Made by a program: the position numbers and the translations under genes. The notes under the pieces were generated by a model. It saw only the letters and a program-made list of their open reading frames with translations. It did not search any database and was not told the DNA's origin. A DNA stretch of 64,000 nt from Kluyvera genomosp. 1 (GTDB lineage Bacteria > Pseudomonadota > Gammaproteobacteria > Enterobacterales > Enterobacteriaceae), in contig NZ_LGHZ01000004.1 of NCBI RefSeq assembly GCF_001266615.1, forward strand, positions 62,001-126,000, written 5' to 3'. Shown one piece after another: positions 8,469 to 17,110 of this stretch; positions within the stretch are counted from its first letter, which is position 1; each line of letters starts with the position of its first letter.

Positions 8469-9257
8469 ATGGCAAACGATCAGGAAGTGAAATATCTGGT
8501 GCCGGGGCTGGAACGTGGCTTACAGCTGCTGTTGGCCTTCGGCGAGCAGCATCGCGATCTGACCTTTGCCGAACTGCACCGGCTGGTGGATATGCCGAAA
8601 GCCACCGCCTATCGCGTGGTACAGACGTTGGAGTATATGGGATTTCTGGAGCGCAACGCGCGCACCAACACCTTCTCGCTGGGCATGAATGTGCTGCGTC
8701 TGGGCTTTGAATATATCGCTTCGCTGGATGTTGCACAGGTGGGGCAGCCGGTTATCGAACAGCTGCGTGACACCAGCCAGTGCAGCAGTCATCTGGCGAT
8801 TCGCGATGGGCGCGACATCATCTACATCGCTCGCGTCAGTGCCGCCGGTTCGCGGATTAATCAGGTCAGTATCGGCACACGGCTGCCGGTGCACTGCACC
8901 TCGCTGGGACGCATGCTGTTGACCGACCTTTCCCGCGCTGATTTTGAACAGCTGTTCCCGCAGGAGCGGCTGCCGGGCAACACGCCGGGCCAGCTTTTTG
9001 AGCGTGAAGCGCTGTGGCAGATGGTGCAGGAAGATAAAGCGCGCGGCTATGTGATTGGTGAATCCTTCTTCCGCCACGGCATCTCTTCCATCGTCTATCC
9101 GGTGTATGACCGAAGCGGCCGCGTGGCCGCGGTGGTGAGCATTCTGGTACCTGCCGAAGAGATCCCGCAAACCGACCGGGAGCGTTTGCAGCAGGAGGTT
9201 CGCCTGGCAGCAGATAAAATTTCTGGCTTCTTAGGACATCTTTCTCAAGCCAGTTAA
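8469..9257 (+). CDS. IclR-family transcriptional regulator
   Basis: A 262-residue regulator. An N-terminal winged helix (about residues 10-70, with MPKATAYRVVQTLEYMGFLER as the recognition region) is followed by the IclR effector-binding domain (HLAIRDGRDIIYIARV; LPVHCTSLGRMLL; GISSIVYPVYD). The ATG at 8469 has GTGGAG five bases upstream. The gene sits inside the operon, between the SDR and the VOC dioxygenase, so it is likely autoregulated. IclR proteins such as PcaU, PobR and MhpR control aromatic catabolism and bind palindromes of about 15 bp; the two GTTTCA palindromes upstream of the operon are plausible targets. Confidence 0.9.
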   Translation: MANDQEVKYLVPGLERGLQLLLAFGEQHRDLTFAELHRLVDMPKATAYRVVQTLEYMGFLERNARTNTFSLGMNVLRLGFEYIASLDVAQVGQPVIEQLRDTSQCSSHLAIRDGRDIIYIARVSAAGSRINQVSIGTRLPVHCTSLGRMLLTDLSRADFEQLFPQERLPGNTPGQLFEREALWQMVQEDKARGYVIGESFFRHGISSIVYPVYDRSGRVAAVVSILVPAEEIPQTDRERLQQEVRLAADKISGFLGHLSQAS

Positions 9258-9345
9258 ATCAGTGAGTTAACTCTAGGCGCCGAAGGGCGTCGGGCATGTC
9301 TTACGCCCAAATTTGGGTGATAAACGGTAAATGAGGCAACCTGTG

Positions 9346-10272
9346 ATGAGCGTGATTGGAATAGAAAAGCTGGAATTTGGCGTCGATAACCTGACGCATT
9401 GCGCCAAATTTATGCATGATTTTGGCCTGACCGGCGACGTCAGCGGCCAGCGTTTTACAACCTTAAGCGGCGCGAGCGTTGAGCTAAATGCCACCGACAG
9501 CCCCGATCTTCCTCCGGCTTTCGAAGCCGGTAATACACTACGCCGGATGACCTGGGCGGTGGCCGATCGACAAAGCCTTGAAGCGCTAAGACCGAAACTG
9601 GCCGTTCAGCCGGACTTTCGTGAAGTGGACGGCGCGCTGGAGTGTCTCGATCCGAACGGCATGACGCTGCGGGTGCAGGTCAGTCAGCAGGTGCCGGTTG
9701 AACTCAACGTCGAGCCGATAAACCAGTGGGGGGACGTGCGCCGCATCGACACCCCGAGCCCGGTTTACGAACGCGCCCAACCAATAAACGTCGGCCACGT
9801 GGTGTTCTTTGTGGAAGAGCTGGCGGCGGTGGAGAAATTCTACCGCGACGTGCTCGGTTTCCAGGTTTCCGATCGCTACATTAACCGCGCGGTGTTCCTG
9901 CGCTGTGGCGCGCGCGGCGGCCATCACAACCTCTTCTTACTCCAGTTACCCAACCGCAAGCGTGGGCTGAACCACGTGGCGTTCACCGTGCGTGATATCC
10001 ATGAGGTGATTGGCGGCGGGATCGCCATGAACAAGCACGACTGGAGCACATTTATCGGTCCAGGCCGCCATCCTGTGTCTTCGGCCTACTTCTGGTATGT
10101 CAACAGCCCAACCGGCGGTGCGTTTGAATACTACACCAACGACGACTACCTGACGGAAAACTGGCATCCGCGCGAGCTGGAGCACTCTTTGGTGTCGTTT
10201 ACCGAATGGGCGGTCGAAGGCGGGATTGATCATGATACCCGTCGCCAGCAGCAGAAGTCGGAGGCGGTATGA
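9346..10272 (+). CDS. VOC-family (type I extradiol) ring-cleavage dioxygenase
   Basis: About 308 residues with two glyoxalase/bleomycin-like (VOC) modules. The C-terminal module carries a complete 2-His-1-carboxylate iron site: H151 in INVGHVVFF, H210 in GLNHVAF and E261 in GGAFEYYTND, the pattern of catechol 2,3-dioxygenase and biphenyl-2,3-diol dioxygenase. The N-terminal module lacks these ligands, as in the two-domain extradiol enzymes. The ATG at 9346 is preferred (GAGG at 9334-9337); an in-frame ATG at 9331 is possible. It would cleave the catechol formed by the oxygenase and SDR. Overlaps the next gene by 4 bp. Confidence 0.85.
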   Translation: MSVIGIEKLEFGVDNLTHCAKFMHDFGLTGDVSGQRFTTLSGASVELNATDSPDLPPAFEAGNTLRRMTWAVADRQSLEALRPKLAVQPDFREVDGALECLDPNGMTLRVQVSQQVPVELNVEPINQWGDVRRIDTPSPVYERAQPINVGHVVFFVEELAAVEKFYRDVLGFQVSDRYINRAVFLRCGARGGHHNLFLLQLPNRKRGLNHVAFTVRDIHEVIGGGIAMNKHDWSTFIGPGRHPVSSAYFWYVNSPTGGAFEYYTNDDYLTENWHPRELEHSLVSFTEWAVEGGIDHDTRRQQQKSEAV

Positions 10273-11456
10273 CGGCGCGCATTGTCATTATTGGCGGCGG
10301 TCAGGCGGGCGGCTGGGCGGCAAAAACGCTACGCGATGAAGGCTTTAGCGGTGAAATCTGCGTGGTGGCGGAAGAGGAGTGGGATTTTTACGAGCGCCCT
10401 CCGCTGTCGAAAGCTTCCCTGCTGGAGCCTGATGCCGTACTGCCGCGTCTGTTCAGCGAAGAGGTGCAGCAGACTCTGAATCTGAATTGGTATCGTCCGC
10501 AGCGCGCTGAAGCGATTGATCGTGAGGCAAAAACGGTACGCCTGAGCACCGGTGCGTCTCTGGCCTATGACCAACTGCTGATCGCGACCGGTGGTCGGGC
10601 GCGTCTTCCTGGTACCGCGTGGGCGAACCATCCTCAGGTCTATACCTTACGCCACTGGCAGGATGCGCAGCGTCTGAAGCAGCGGCTGGCGCAAAGCCAA
10701 CGGCTGGCCATTATTGGCGGCGGCTGGATTGGGCTGGAAATTGCCGCCTCGGCGCGCAAGTGCGGCGTTGCGGTGACGCTGTTTGAGCAGCAGCCGACGC
10801 TGTGCATGCGTTCGGTCAGCCGCGATGTGTCGCAGCATCTTGAGCAGATGCATCGCCAGCAGGGCGTGGATATTCGCACTGGCTGCGGTGGGCTGGAGCT
10901 GGAGGACGATAACGGCCATCCGGTGATTCACTGCGACGGTAAACGCGAAACGTTTGATGCGGTGGTGGTGGGGATCGGTGTCGATCTTAACCTCGAACTG
11001 GCGCGCAATGCCGGGCTGAACATTGCACAAGGGATCGTGGTGGATGCGCAGGGTCGCACCTCGGATCCCGCAATTTTCGCCGCTGGTGATGTGGCTCAGC
11101 ACCATCATTATGGCTTGTGTATTCAGTCGTGGGCTTTTGCGCAAAACCAGGCGGTGGCAACGGCCAAAGCGATGCTCGACCCGCAGGCCGCCGGCTATGA
11201 CGAAGCGCCGTGGCTGTGGTCGGATCAATACCAGCACAACATTCAGATCCTGGGGATCCCTTCACCGGGAAGTAAAACGGTGATACGCGATAATACCCTT
11301 TATTTCTCGCTGGATGATAACGGACGGCTCACGCAGCTGGTGGCGTTTAACGATGCTCGTACCGTCAAGCTGGCAAAACGCTGGATGGCGGCCGGACGAG
11401 ATTTATCGGACGTACCGCTCACTGACCCGACCTTTTCGCTGATGTCATTGCGATAA
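10269..11456 (+). CDS. FAD-dependent ferredoxin reductase
   Basis: A 395-residue NAD(P)H:ferredoxin reductase of the BphA4/RubB class that would feed electrons to the Rieske ferredoxin. It has the FAD loop IIGGGQAGGWAA, the motif YERPPLSK, LLIATGG, the pyridine nucleotide loop IIGGGWIGLEIAASARKCG and the second FAD contact IFAAGDVA. E after the second nucleotide-binding strand (TLFE) suggests NADH preference. It completes a three-component oxygenase system whose parts are split across the operon. ATGA overlap with the preceding dioxygenase gene supports co-translation. Confidence 0.9.
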   Translation: MTARIVIIGGGQAGGWAAKTLRDEGFSGEICVVAEEEWDFYERPPLSKASLLEPDAVLPRLFSEEVQQTLNLNWYRPQRAEAIDREAKTVRLSTGASLAYDQLLIATGGRARLPGTAWANHPQVYTLRHWQDAQRLKQRLAQSQRLAIIGGGWIGLEIAASARKCGVAVTLFEQQPTLCMRSVSRDVSQHLEQMHRQQGVDIRTGCGGLELEDDNGHPVIHCDGKRETFDAVVVGIGVDLNLELARNAGLNIAQGIVVDAQGRTSDPAIFAAGDVAQHHHYGLCIQSWAFAQNQAVATAKAMLDPQAAGYDEAPWLWSDQYQHNIQILGIPSPGSKTVIRDNTLYFSLDDNGRLTQLVAFNDARTVKLAKRWMAAGRDLSDVPLTDPTFSLMSLR

Positions 11457-11482
11457 AACACGCGCACCCTTAAGGGGGAGAA

Positions 11483-12739
11483 ATGACCACATTAGAGACG
11501 AACACCGCGCCGGTTGAGGCGAGCGGTGAGGGCATCTGCATGCCTGAAAAAGCCGTTCGCTGGGCTATTCCGCTGTCGCTGCTGGCCTGCGTACTGTTGG
11601 CCTTTTTCGACAAAATCAGCATTGCTGCGCTGTTTTCTGACGGCCATTTTCAGCGGGCGATGGGGATCGATTTCGATACCACGCGGCTGGGCATTTTGAT
11701 GAGCGCTTTTTTGCTGAGCTACGGTTTTTCCTCCGTTTTTTTAAGCGGACTCGGCGACAAGATCGCGCCCCTGCGACTGCTGACCGGCATGATGGCGGTG
11801 TGGTGCGTGCTGATGGTGGCGATGGGCTTTACCCATAACTACACGCTGATGATCGTGCTGCGCATTTTACTTGGCATTGCCGAAGGGCCTCTGTTCCCGC
11901 TGGCGTTTGCTATCGTCCGTCACAACTTCCCGCAGCACCTCCAGGCGCGCGCCACCATGCTGTGGCTGCTCGGTACGCCAGTTGGCGCAGCGATTGGCTT
12001 CCCGCTTTCTCTCTGGCTGCTCAACACCTTTGGCTGGCAGAGCACTTTCTTTGTGATGGCAATGCTCACCGTGCCGGTGCTGATTTTTGTGCGCATCGGT
12101 TTGCGCGGAATTCGCCTGGAGGAGAAAACCAGCACTGCCCAGACGTCGCAGGATGAACGGCGTGCGGCGCGGCGTGAGCTGTTCGTCAGCCCGCATTTCT
12201 GGATTATCTGCATCTTTAACATCACTTTCCTGACCTATCTATGGGGCATCAACGGCTGGCTGCCGGGCTATTTAATCAAAGGGAAAGGTATCCATCTTGA
12301 ACATGCTGGCTGGCTCGCGTCGATGCCGTTTATCGCCATGCTGGCGGGAGAAGTGATTGGTGCATGGCTGTCGGACCGGGTTGATAAACGCGCCGCCGCC
12401 TGTTTTCTCTCGATGGCGGGCGCAGGCGTTGGGCTGGCGGTGGTGATGCACCTTGATACCCCGCTGGCGATTATCGCTGCGATGAGCTTCAGCACCTTTA
12501 TGTGGGGAACCGGTGCACCCAACATTTTTGCCCTGCTGGCCAAAGCGACGCATCCACGGGTGAGCGCCACGGCGGGGGGCATTTTTAACGGGCTGGGAAA
12601 CTTTGCTGGGGCGTTATCGCCTGCGGTCATGGGGGCGCTTATCGCCTTCACCCACAGCATGGATTCCGGATTGATTTTTCTGGCGGTGATGGCGGCGGTG
12701 GGCTGCTTCCTGTTACTGCCGCTGCTAAGACGTTATTGA
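11483..12739 (+). CDS. MFS transporter, second carrier of the island
   Basis: A 418-residue major facilitator with about twelve membrane helices; GGGGGAG precedes the ATG. Signature segments are AFFDKISIAALFSDG in helix 1, LLSYGFSSVF in helix 2 and LGIAEGPLFPLAFAIVRHNF in helix 4. The latter is shared with the divergent MFS at 4415-5626, so both belong to the same ACS-like group. Being within the operon, it most likely imports the pathway substrate, or exports an intermediate. Specificity cannot be told from sequence. Confidence 0.85.
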   Translation: MTTLETNTAPVEASGEGICMPEKAVRWAIPLSLLACVLLAFFDKISIAALFSDGHFQRAMGIDFDTTRLGILMSAFLLSYGFSSVFLSGLGDKIAPLRLLTGMMAVWCVLMVAMGFTHNYTLMIVLRILLGIAEGPLFPLAFAIVRHNFPQHLQARATMLWLLGTPVGAAIGFPLSLWLLNTFGWQSTFFVMAMLTVPVLIFVRIGLRGIRLEEKTSTAQTSQDERRAARRELFVSPHFWIICIFNITFLTYLWGINGWLPGYLIKGKGIHLEHAGWLASMPFIAMLAGEVIGAWLSDRVDKRAAACFLSMAGAGVGLAVVMHLDTPLAIIAAMSFSTFMWGTGAPNIFALLAKATHPRVSATAGGIFNGLGNFAGALSPAVMGALIAFTHSMDSGLIFLAVMAAVGCFLLLPLLRRY

Positions 12740-12749
12740 GGAGAGTGTC

Positions 12750-13280
12750 ATGACTGATTCAACTGTAACCGCAAAACCGGGCGTTAAACCTGACCATCTG
12801 ACCATGGAAGAGTGGGTCGAATCGCGTATAGCGCGTTTCGAAGGGCGTAAATATGACTGGAATGCACTGAAGTTCCAGGCTGACTACGACCCGAAATATC
12901 GCCGTGCGCAGATGCGCTATATCGGCACCGGGGCGACCGGCGTGGCGAGCGATACCAACACCGTTCCCGCTGAACATTTCACTTTCTCCACGATGGTGCT
13001 GCCGTCGAAGTGCGAAGGGCCACTGCATCTGCATGATGACGTTGAGGAGGTGTTCTTCATGCTCAAAGGGCAGATCACGCTGATGATTCAGGACGGTGAT
13101 CAGTACACCGAAACCGTGCTACACGAACGCGATCTGATTTCTGTACCGCCGGGAATCTACCGTGGGCTGTTTAACCACGGTGAAGAGGAAGCGCTGATGT
13201 GCGTCATGCTCGGTACTCAGAAACCGCATATCCCAACTTATCCGGCGGATCACCCGCTGTCCAAAGTGAAGCGGAGCTAA
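12750..13280 (+). CDS. cupin-domain protein
   Basis: A 176-residue single-cupin protein. Cupin motif 1 is visible at about 87-105 (CEGPLHLHDDVEEVFFMLKG with H93, H95 and E100 as likely metal ligands); motif 2 is SVPPGIYRGLFNHGEEE, where the usual histidine position is a tyrosine and H143 might substitute. Such proteins are metal-dependent dioxygenases, isomerases or small-molecule binders. It lies 10 bp after the MFS gene and 6 bp before the hydrolase gene. A role in processing the ring-cleavage product is inference. Confidence 0.8.
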   Translation: MTDSTVTAKPGVKPDHLTMEEWVESRIARFEGRKYDWNALKFQADYDPKYRRAQMRYIGTGATGVASDTNTVPAEHFTFSTMVLPSKCEGPLHLHDDVEEVFFMLKGQITLMIQDGDQYTETVLHERDLISVPPGIYRGLFNHGEEEALMCVMLGTQKPHIPTYPADHPLSKVKRS

Positions 13281-13286
13281 GGAGCC

Positions 13287-14060
13287 ATGATGACGGGTTT
13301 TCGTGAGCAGGGAACCGGTATCCCGCTGATGCTGCTGCACGGTATTAGCTCCGGAGCGGCCTCCTGGCATAAGCAGATGGCGCTCCCCGGTTTTCGCGTC
13401 CTGGCGTGGGATATGCCGGGTTATGGCGAAAGCCCAATGTTAACCGCGACGTGTGCCAACGCCGGTGACTATGCCGATGCGCTAGCAGCGTTGCTCGACC
13501 AGGCAGGCGTGATGCAAACGGTGCTGGTGGGTCATTCGCTCGGTGCGCTGGTGGCCAGCGCCTTTGCGGCGAAGTATCCGCAGCGCGTTCTGCATCTGGT
13601 ACTGGCCGATGCGGCCCAGGGCTACGGCCAAAGCGCACTGGAGCTGCGTGAAAACGTGTGGCGCAGCCGCGAACAGCAAATCGCGTTAGGCGGCGAAATT
13701 CTGGCGCAGACCCGCGCGGCCAGGCTGCTTCACCCTGATGCACGAGAAGCGGATATCGCTACCGTGGCCAACGGGATGCGCAAACTGCGCCCCGAAGGCT
13801 ATCTGGCGGCGTCGTGGATGCTGGCGCACGACGACATTCACGGTTGGCTGAAATCTTATGCCGGGGTGTTCGAAGTGTGGTGCGGTGAGCAGGACGCCAT
13901 CACCCAACCGGAGTTGGTGTATGGACTCGCGCTGCGATACGGCATGCCGTACACCGCGATACCGCAGGCCGGGCACGCCAGCTATCTCGATAACCACGAG
14001 TTTTTCAATCAACAGCTTTTACGGATTAAAGAAGAGGTGCGCGATGAATGCACAAATTGA
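13287..14060 (+). CDS. alpha/beta-fold hydrolase
   Basis: A 257-residue hydrolase. The oxyanion region is LLHGISSGAASW, the nucleophile elbow is GHSLG with S84, the acid lies in WCGEQDAITQP and the base in QAGHASYLDN near the C terminus, so the triad looks complete. Size and motifs fit the meta-cleavage-product hydrolase group (MhpC, BphD), but also 3-oxoadipate enol-lactonase (PcaD). GGAG precedes the first ATG. Its last 17 bp overlap the next gene in another frame, indicating tight coupling. Confidence 0.85.
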   Translation: MMTGFREQGTGIPLMLLHGISSGAASWHKQMALPGFRVLAWDMPGYGESPMLTATCANAGDYADALAALLDQAGVMQTVLVGHSLGALVASAFAAKYPQRVLHLVLADAAQGYGQSALELRENVWRSREQQIALGGEILAQTRAARLLHPDAREADIATVANGMRKLRPEGYLAASWMLAHDDIHGWLKSYAGVFEVWCGEQDAITQPELVYGLALRYGMPYTAIPQAGHASYLDNHEFFNQQLLRIKEEVRDECTN

Positions 14061-14838
14061 TGGACGTGTAGCGGTAGTCACCGGAGGGTCTTCAGGAATT
14101 GGTTTTGAAACGCTACGCCTGCTGCTGGGTGAGGGGGCAAAAGTCGCCTTTTGCGGCCGCAATCCCGACCGGCTCTCCAGCGCACACGCGACATTACAAA
14201 ACGAATATCCCGCAGGCGAGATTTTCTCTTGCTGCTGTGACGTACTGAAAAGCGAAGAGGTACAGGCGTTTGCCGACGCGGTGTACGCGCGCTTTGGTGC
14301 CGTCGACATGCTTATCAATAACGCAGGACAAGGCTACGTGGCGCATTTTGCCGATACCCCGCGCGAGGCGTGGCTGCATGAAGCGGAACTCAAACTGTTT
14401 GGCGTCATTAACCCAGTGCAGGCGTTTCTGCCGCAGCTTGAGCAGTCGGATATCGCCTCCATTACCTGCGTGAACTCGCTGCTGGCGCTGCAGCCGGAAG
14501 AGCACATGATTGCCACGTCGGCGGCCCGCGCGGCGCTGTTGAATATGACCCTGACGCTGTCAAAAGAGCTGGTGGATAAAGGCGTCCGCGTGAACTCCAT
14601 TCTGCTGGGGATGGTTGAGTCTGGTCAGTGGCGACGCCGCTTTGAGAACCGCAGCGATAAAAGCCAGGGCTGGACGGAGTGGACGGAGGAAATCGCTCGT
14701 CAGCGCGGTATTCCGATGGCGCGCCTTGGCAAACCACAGGAACCGGCGCAGGCGCTGTTATTCCTCGCCTCTCCGCTGGCCTCGTTTACTACCGGCGCGG
14801 CGCTGGATGTCTCCGGCGGTTTCTGCCGTCATCTTTAA
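14044..14838 (+). CDS. SDR-fold protein lacking the catalytic Tyr and Lys
   Basis: A 264-residue protein with the Rossmann motif TGGSSGIG (13-20) and NNAG (92-95), so nucleotide binding is likely. Counting from S145, the positions that should be Tyr and Lys (158 and 162) are Thr and Arg in EEHMIATSAARAALLN. The classical SDR YxxxK chemistry is therefore missing although the gene is intact and in operon. It may use another residue, or bind rather than oxidise. The ATG at 14044, inside the end of the hydrolase gene, gives the normal SDR N terminus MNAQIDGRVAVVTGG; the much longer upstream reading is rejected. Confidence 0.8.
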   Translation: MNAQIDGRVAVVTGGSSGIGFETLRLLLGEGAKVAFCGRNPDRLSSAHATLQNEYPAGEIFSCCCDVLKSEEVQAFADAVYARFGAVDMLINNAGQGYVAHFADTPREAWLHEAELKLFGVINPVQAFLPQLEQSDIASITCVNSLLALQPEEHMIATSAARAALLNMTLTLSKELVDKGVRVNSILLGMVESGQWRRRFENRSDKSQGWTEWTEEIARQRGIPMARLGKPQEPAQALLFLASPLASFTTGAALDVSGGFCRHL

Positions 14839-14847
14839 GGAAGCGTC

Positions 14848-15618
14848 ATGAAAAAGATCATGTTAATTGGCTACGGTGCCATGGCACAGGCGGTCATTGA
14901 ACGTCTGCCAGAACAGGTGGCGATCGGCTGGATTGTGGCGCGGGAGTCGCATCATGCGGCCATTCACGCCCAGCTTGGTGAGGCGGTGAAAGCGCTGACT
15001 TCACCGCTGGAATGCCACGACACGCCGGATCTGGTACTGGAATGCGCAAGCCAACAGGCGGTGGCGCAGTACGGCGAAGCGGTGCTGGCGCGCGGTTGGC
15101 ATCTGGCGGTGATTTCCACCGGCGCGCTGGCTGATAGCGCGCTGGAGAGCCGTTTGCTTAACGCGGGCGGCCAGTTAACGTTGCTGTCCGGTGCCGTGGC
15201 GGGAATTGACGGTCTGGCCGCGGCGAAAGAGGGCGGGCTGGAGCACGTAACCTATCAGGCGCGTAAAAGCCCCGCCAGCTGGCGCGGCAGCTACGCCGAG
15301 CAGCTTATCGATCTCAATGCAGTCTCTGAGGCGCAGGTCTTTTTTGAAGGCAGTGCCCGCGAGGCAGCCAGACTGTTTCCGGCGAACGCCAACGTGGCGG
15401 CGACCGTTGCGCTTGGCGGCGTCGGCATGGACGAAACCCGGGTGCAGCTGATGGTTGATCCGGCCACTCAGCGCAATACCCATACCATCCATGTCAAAGG
15501 GGGGTTTGGCGAATTCCATTTGGAACTCAGCGGATTACCGCTGGCCAGTAACCCTAAAACCTCCACCCTGGCAGCATTAAGCGCGGTTCGCGCCTGCCGT
15601 GAACTGGCGATGCGCTAA
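14848..15618 (+). CDS. aspartate dehydrogenase-like protein
   Basis: A 256-residue NAD(P)-dependent enzyme of the L-aspartate dehydrogenase family (NadX/DUF108). The N-terminal Rossmann loop is GYGAMA (8-13); LSGAVAGIDGLAAAKEGG and NANVAATVALGG match the family core, and H212 in NTHTIHVKGGFGEF is the expected catalytic histidine. Known members interconvert aspartate and oxaloacetate/iminoaspartate; in catabolic operons relatives may act on other amino or imino acids. Its presence suggests a nitrogen-bearing intermediate or a different dehydrogenase role. AGGAAG precedes the ATG. Confidence 0.8.
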   Translation: MKKIMLIGYGAMAQAVIERLPEQVAIGWIVARESHHAAIHAQLGEAVKALTSPLECHDTPDLVLECASQQAVAQYGEAVLARGWHLAVISTGALADSALESRLLNAGGQLTLLSGAVAGIDGLAAAKEGGLEHVTYQARKSPASWRGSYAEQLIDLNAVSEAQVFFEGSAREAARLFPANANVAATVALGGVGMDETRVQLMVDPATQRNTHTIHVKGGFGEFHLELSGLPLASNPKTSTLAALSAVRACRELAMR

Positions 15619-15627
15619 GAGGCTGTT

Positions 15628-17097
15628 ATGGAAATATTATCGATTTTTATTGGCGGCAACTGGCGTCTCGGCGGTGGGGATACGATGCGCAGCTATTTCC
15701 CCGCCGACGGCTCCGTCAACGCCACGCTGAATGCGGCAAGTCTTGAGGATTTACAGGAAGCGATTGAGTGCGCAGAGCGCGCGTGGCGCGACCCGCAGTG
15801 GCGCAATGCGCTACCGCATCAGCGGGCGAGGCTGCTGCATAAAGTGGCGGACAATATTGAATCGCGTGTCGATGAGCTGGCGCGGATGCAAAGTCGTGAT
15901 AACGGCAAACCGCTGGCGGAAGCGCGTGGGCTGGTGATGAGCGCTGCGGGGACGGCGCGCTATTTTGCCGCTGCCTGCGAGCTGCTGGAAGGCGAGCTGC
16001 CAACCCCGCGTCAGCCAGATTTACTGACGCTGAGCTGCTATGAACCGCTGGGTGTGGTGGCGGCCATTACGCCGTGGAACTCGCCGATTGCCAGCGAGAT
16101 GCAAAAAGTCGCCCCGGCGATTGCCGCCGGCAACGCGGTTATCTTAAAACCCGCCGAAGCCACGCCGCTGATGGCGCTGGAGCTGGCGCGTATTTTTGAG
16201 CAAGCCGGGCTTCCGACTGGCCTGCTGAGCGTACTGCCGGGGAAAGGCTCTGTAATTGGCGATGCGCTGGCGCGCCACCCTTCTGTGCGAAAAATCTCCT
16301 TTACTGGCGGCACGACGACCGGGCGTCATTTGGCGCATGTGGCGGCGGAAAAACTAATCCCTACCTCTCTCGAACTGGGCGGGAAGTCACCGACTATCGT
16401 GCTGGAAGATGCCGACATTGAACTGGCCGCGCGCGGGATCTGCTACGGCATTTTTAGCTCCGCCGGCCAGGCCTGCATTGCCGGATCGCGACTATTCATC
16501 CACGAGCAAGTCTATGCACCGCTGATGGCACGCCTGCTGGAATTGACTCGCGGCTTACGCGTCGGCCATCCCTTCAGTGCGGATACCCATCTGGGGCCGC
16601 TCATCAGTGAAAAGCATCGCCAGAGCGTGCTGGAGTACGTCGAGCTGGCGAAGCGCGAAGGGGGTCGCGTGCTGTGCGGCGGTGAGGTTCCGGCCGACCC
16701 GGCGCTGGCGGCGGGTAGCTTCTTTATGCCGACCATTATTGAAGGGCTGAATAATCAGGCCCGTGTCTGTCAGGAAGAGATCTTCGGGCCGGTGGCGATA
16801 GCCATACCGTTTAACGACGAAGCGGCGCTGATCACCCAAGCCAACGATTCTATCTACGGTCTGGCCGCCGGTATCTGGACGCGTGATACCGGGCGAGCGC
16901 TGCGTTTAAGCGAAGCGCTGGAAGTCGGCACGGTGTGGATTAACACCTACAAAGTCTTTTCGATTTCGACCCCGTTTGGGGGCTTTAAAGAGAGCGGCCT
17001 GGGCCGCGAAAAGGGTATTCAGGGATTAAAGGCCTGGATGCAACAAAAGAGCATTTATCTGGCGACGGGTAATGGCGTCAACCACTGGTGCGACTAA
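15628..17097 (+). CDS. NAD(P)-dependent aldehyde dehydrogenase
   Basis: A 489-residue enzyme with the full aldehyde dehydrogenase signature set: TPWNSPI (N151), KPAEATP (K174), FTGGTTTGR, LELGGKSP (E249), SAGQACIAGSR (catalytic C283) and QEEIFGPV. It oxidises an aldehyde to a carboxylic acid. The closest general type is the betaine/2-hydroxymuconic semialdehyde dehydrogenase group; exact substrate unclear. It starts 9 bp after the aspartate dehydrogenase-like gene and is followed 13 bp later by the ThDP enzyme, so the three may act on one branch. Confidence 0.88.
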   Translation: MEILSIFIGGNWRLGGGDTMRSYFPADGSVNATLNAASLEDLQEAIECAERAWRDPQWRNALPHQRARLLHKVADNIESRVDELARMQSRDNGKPLAEARGLVMSAAGTARYFAAACELLEGELPTPRQPDLLTLSCYEPLGVVAAITPWNSPIASEMQKVAPAIAAGNAVILKPAEATPLMALELARIFEQAGLPTGLLSVLPGKGSVIGDALARHPSVRKISFTGGTTTGRHLAHVAAEKLIPTSLELGGKSPTIVLEDADIELAARGICYGIFSSAGQACIAGSRLFIHEQVYAPLMARLLELTRGLRVGHPFSADTHLGPLISEKHRQSVLEYVELAKREGGRVLCGGEVPADPALAAGSFFMPTIIEGLNNQARVCQEEIFGPVAIAIPFNDEAALITQANDSIYGLAAGIWTRDTGRALRLSEALEVGTVWINTYKVFSISTPFGGFKESGLGREKGIQGLKAWMQQKSIYLATGNGVNHWCD

Positions 17098-17110
17098 GAA
17101 AGGGTGAGCA

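Noticed and set aside
13858-14043. N-terminal extension of the SDR-like gene at 14044
   Set aside because: The extension runs through the hydrolase gene in another frame; the ATG at 14044 gives a normal SDR N terminus.
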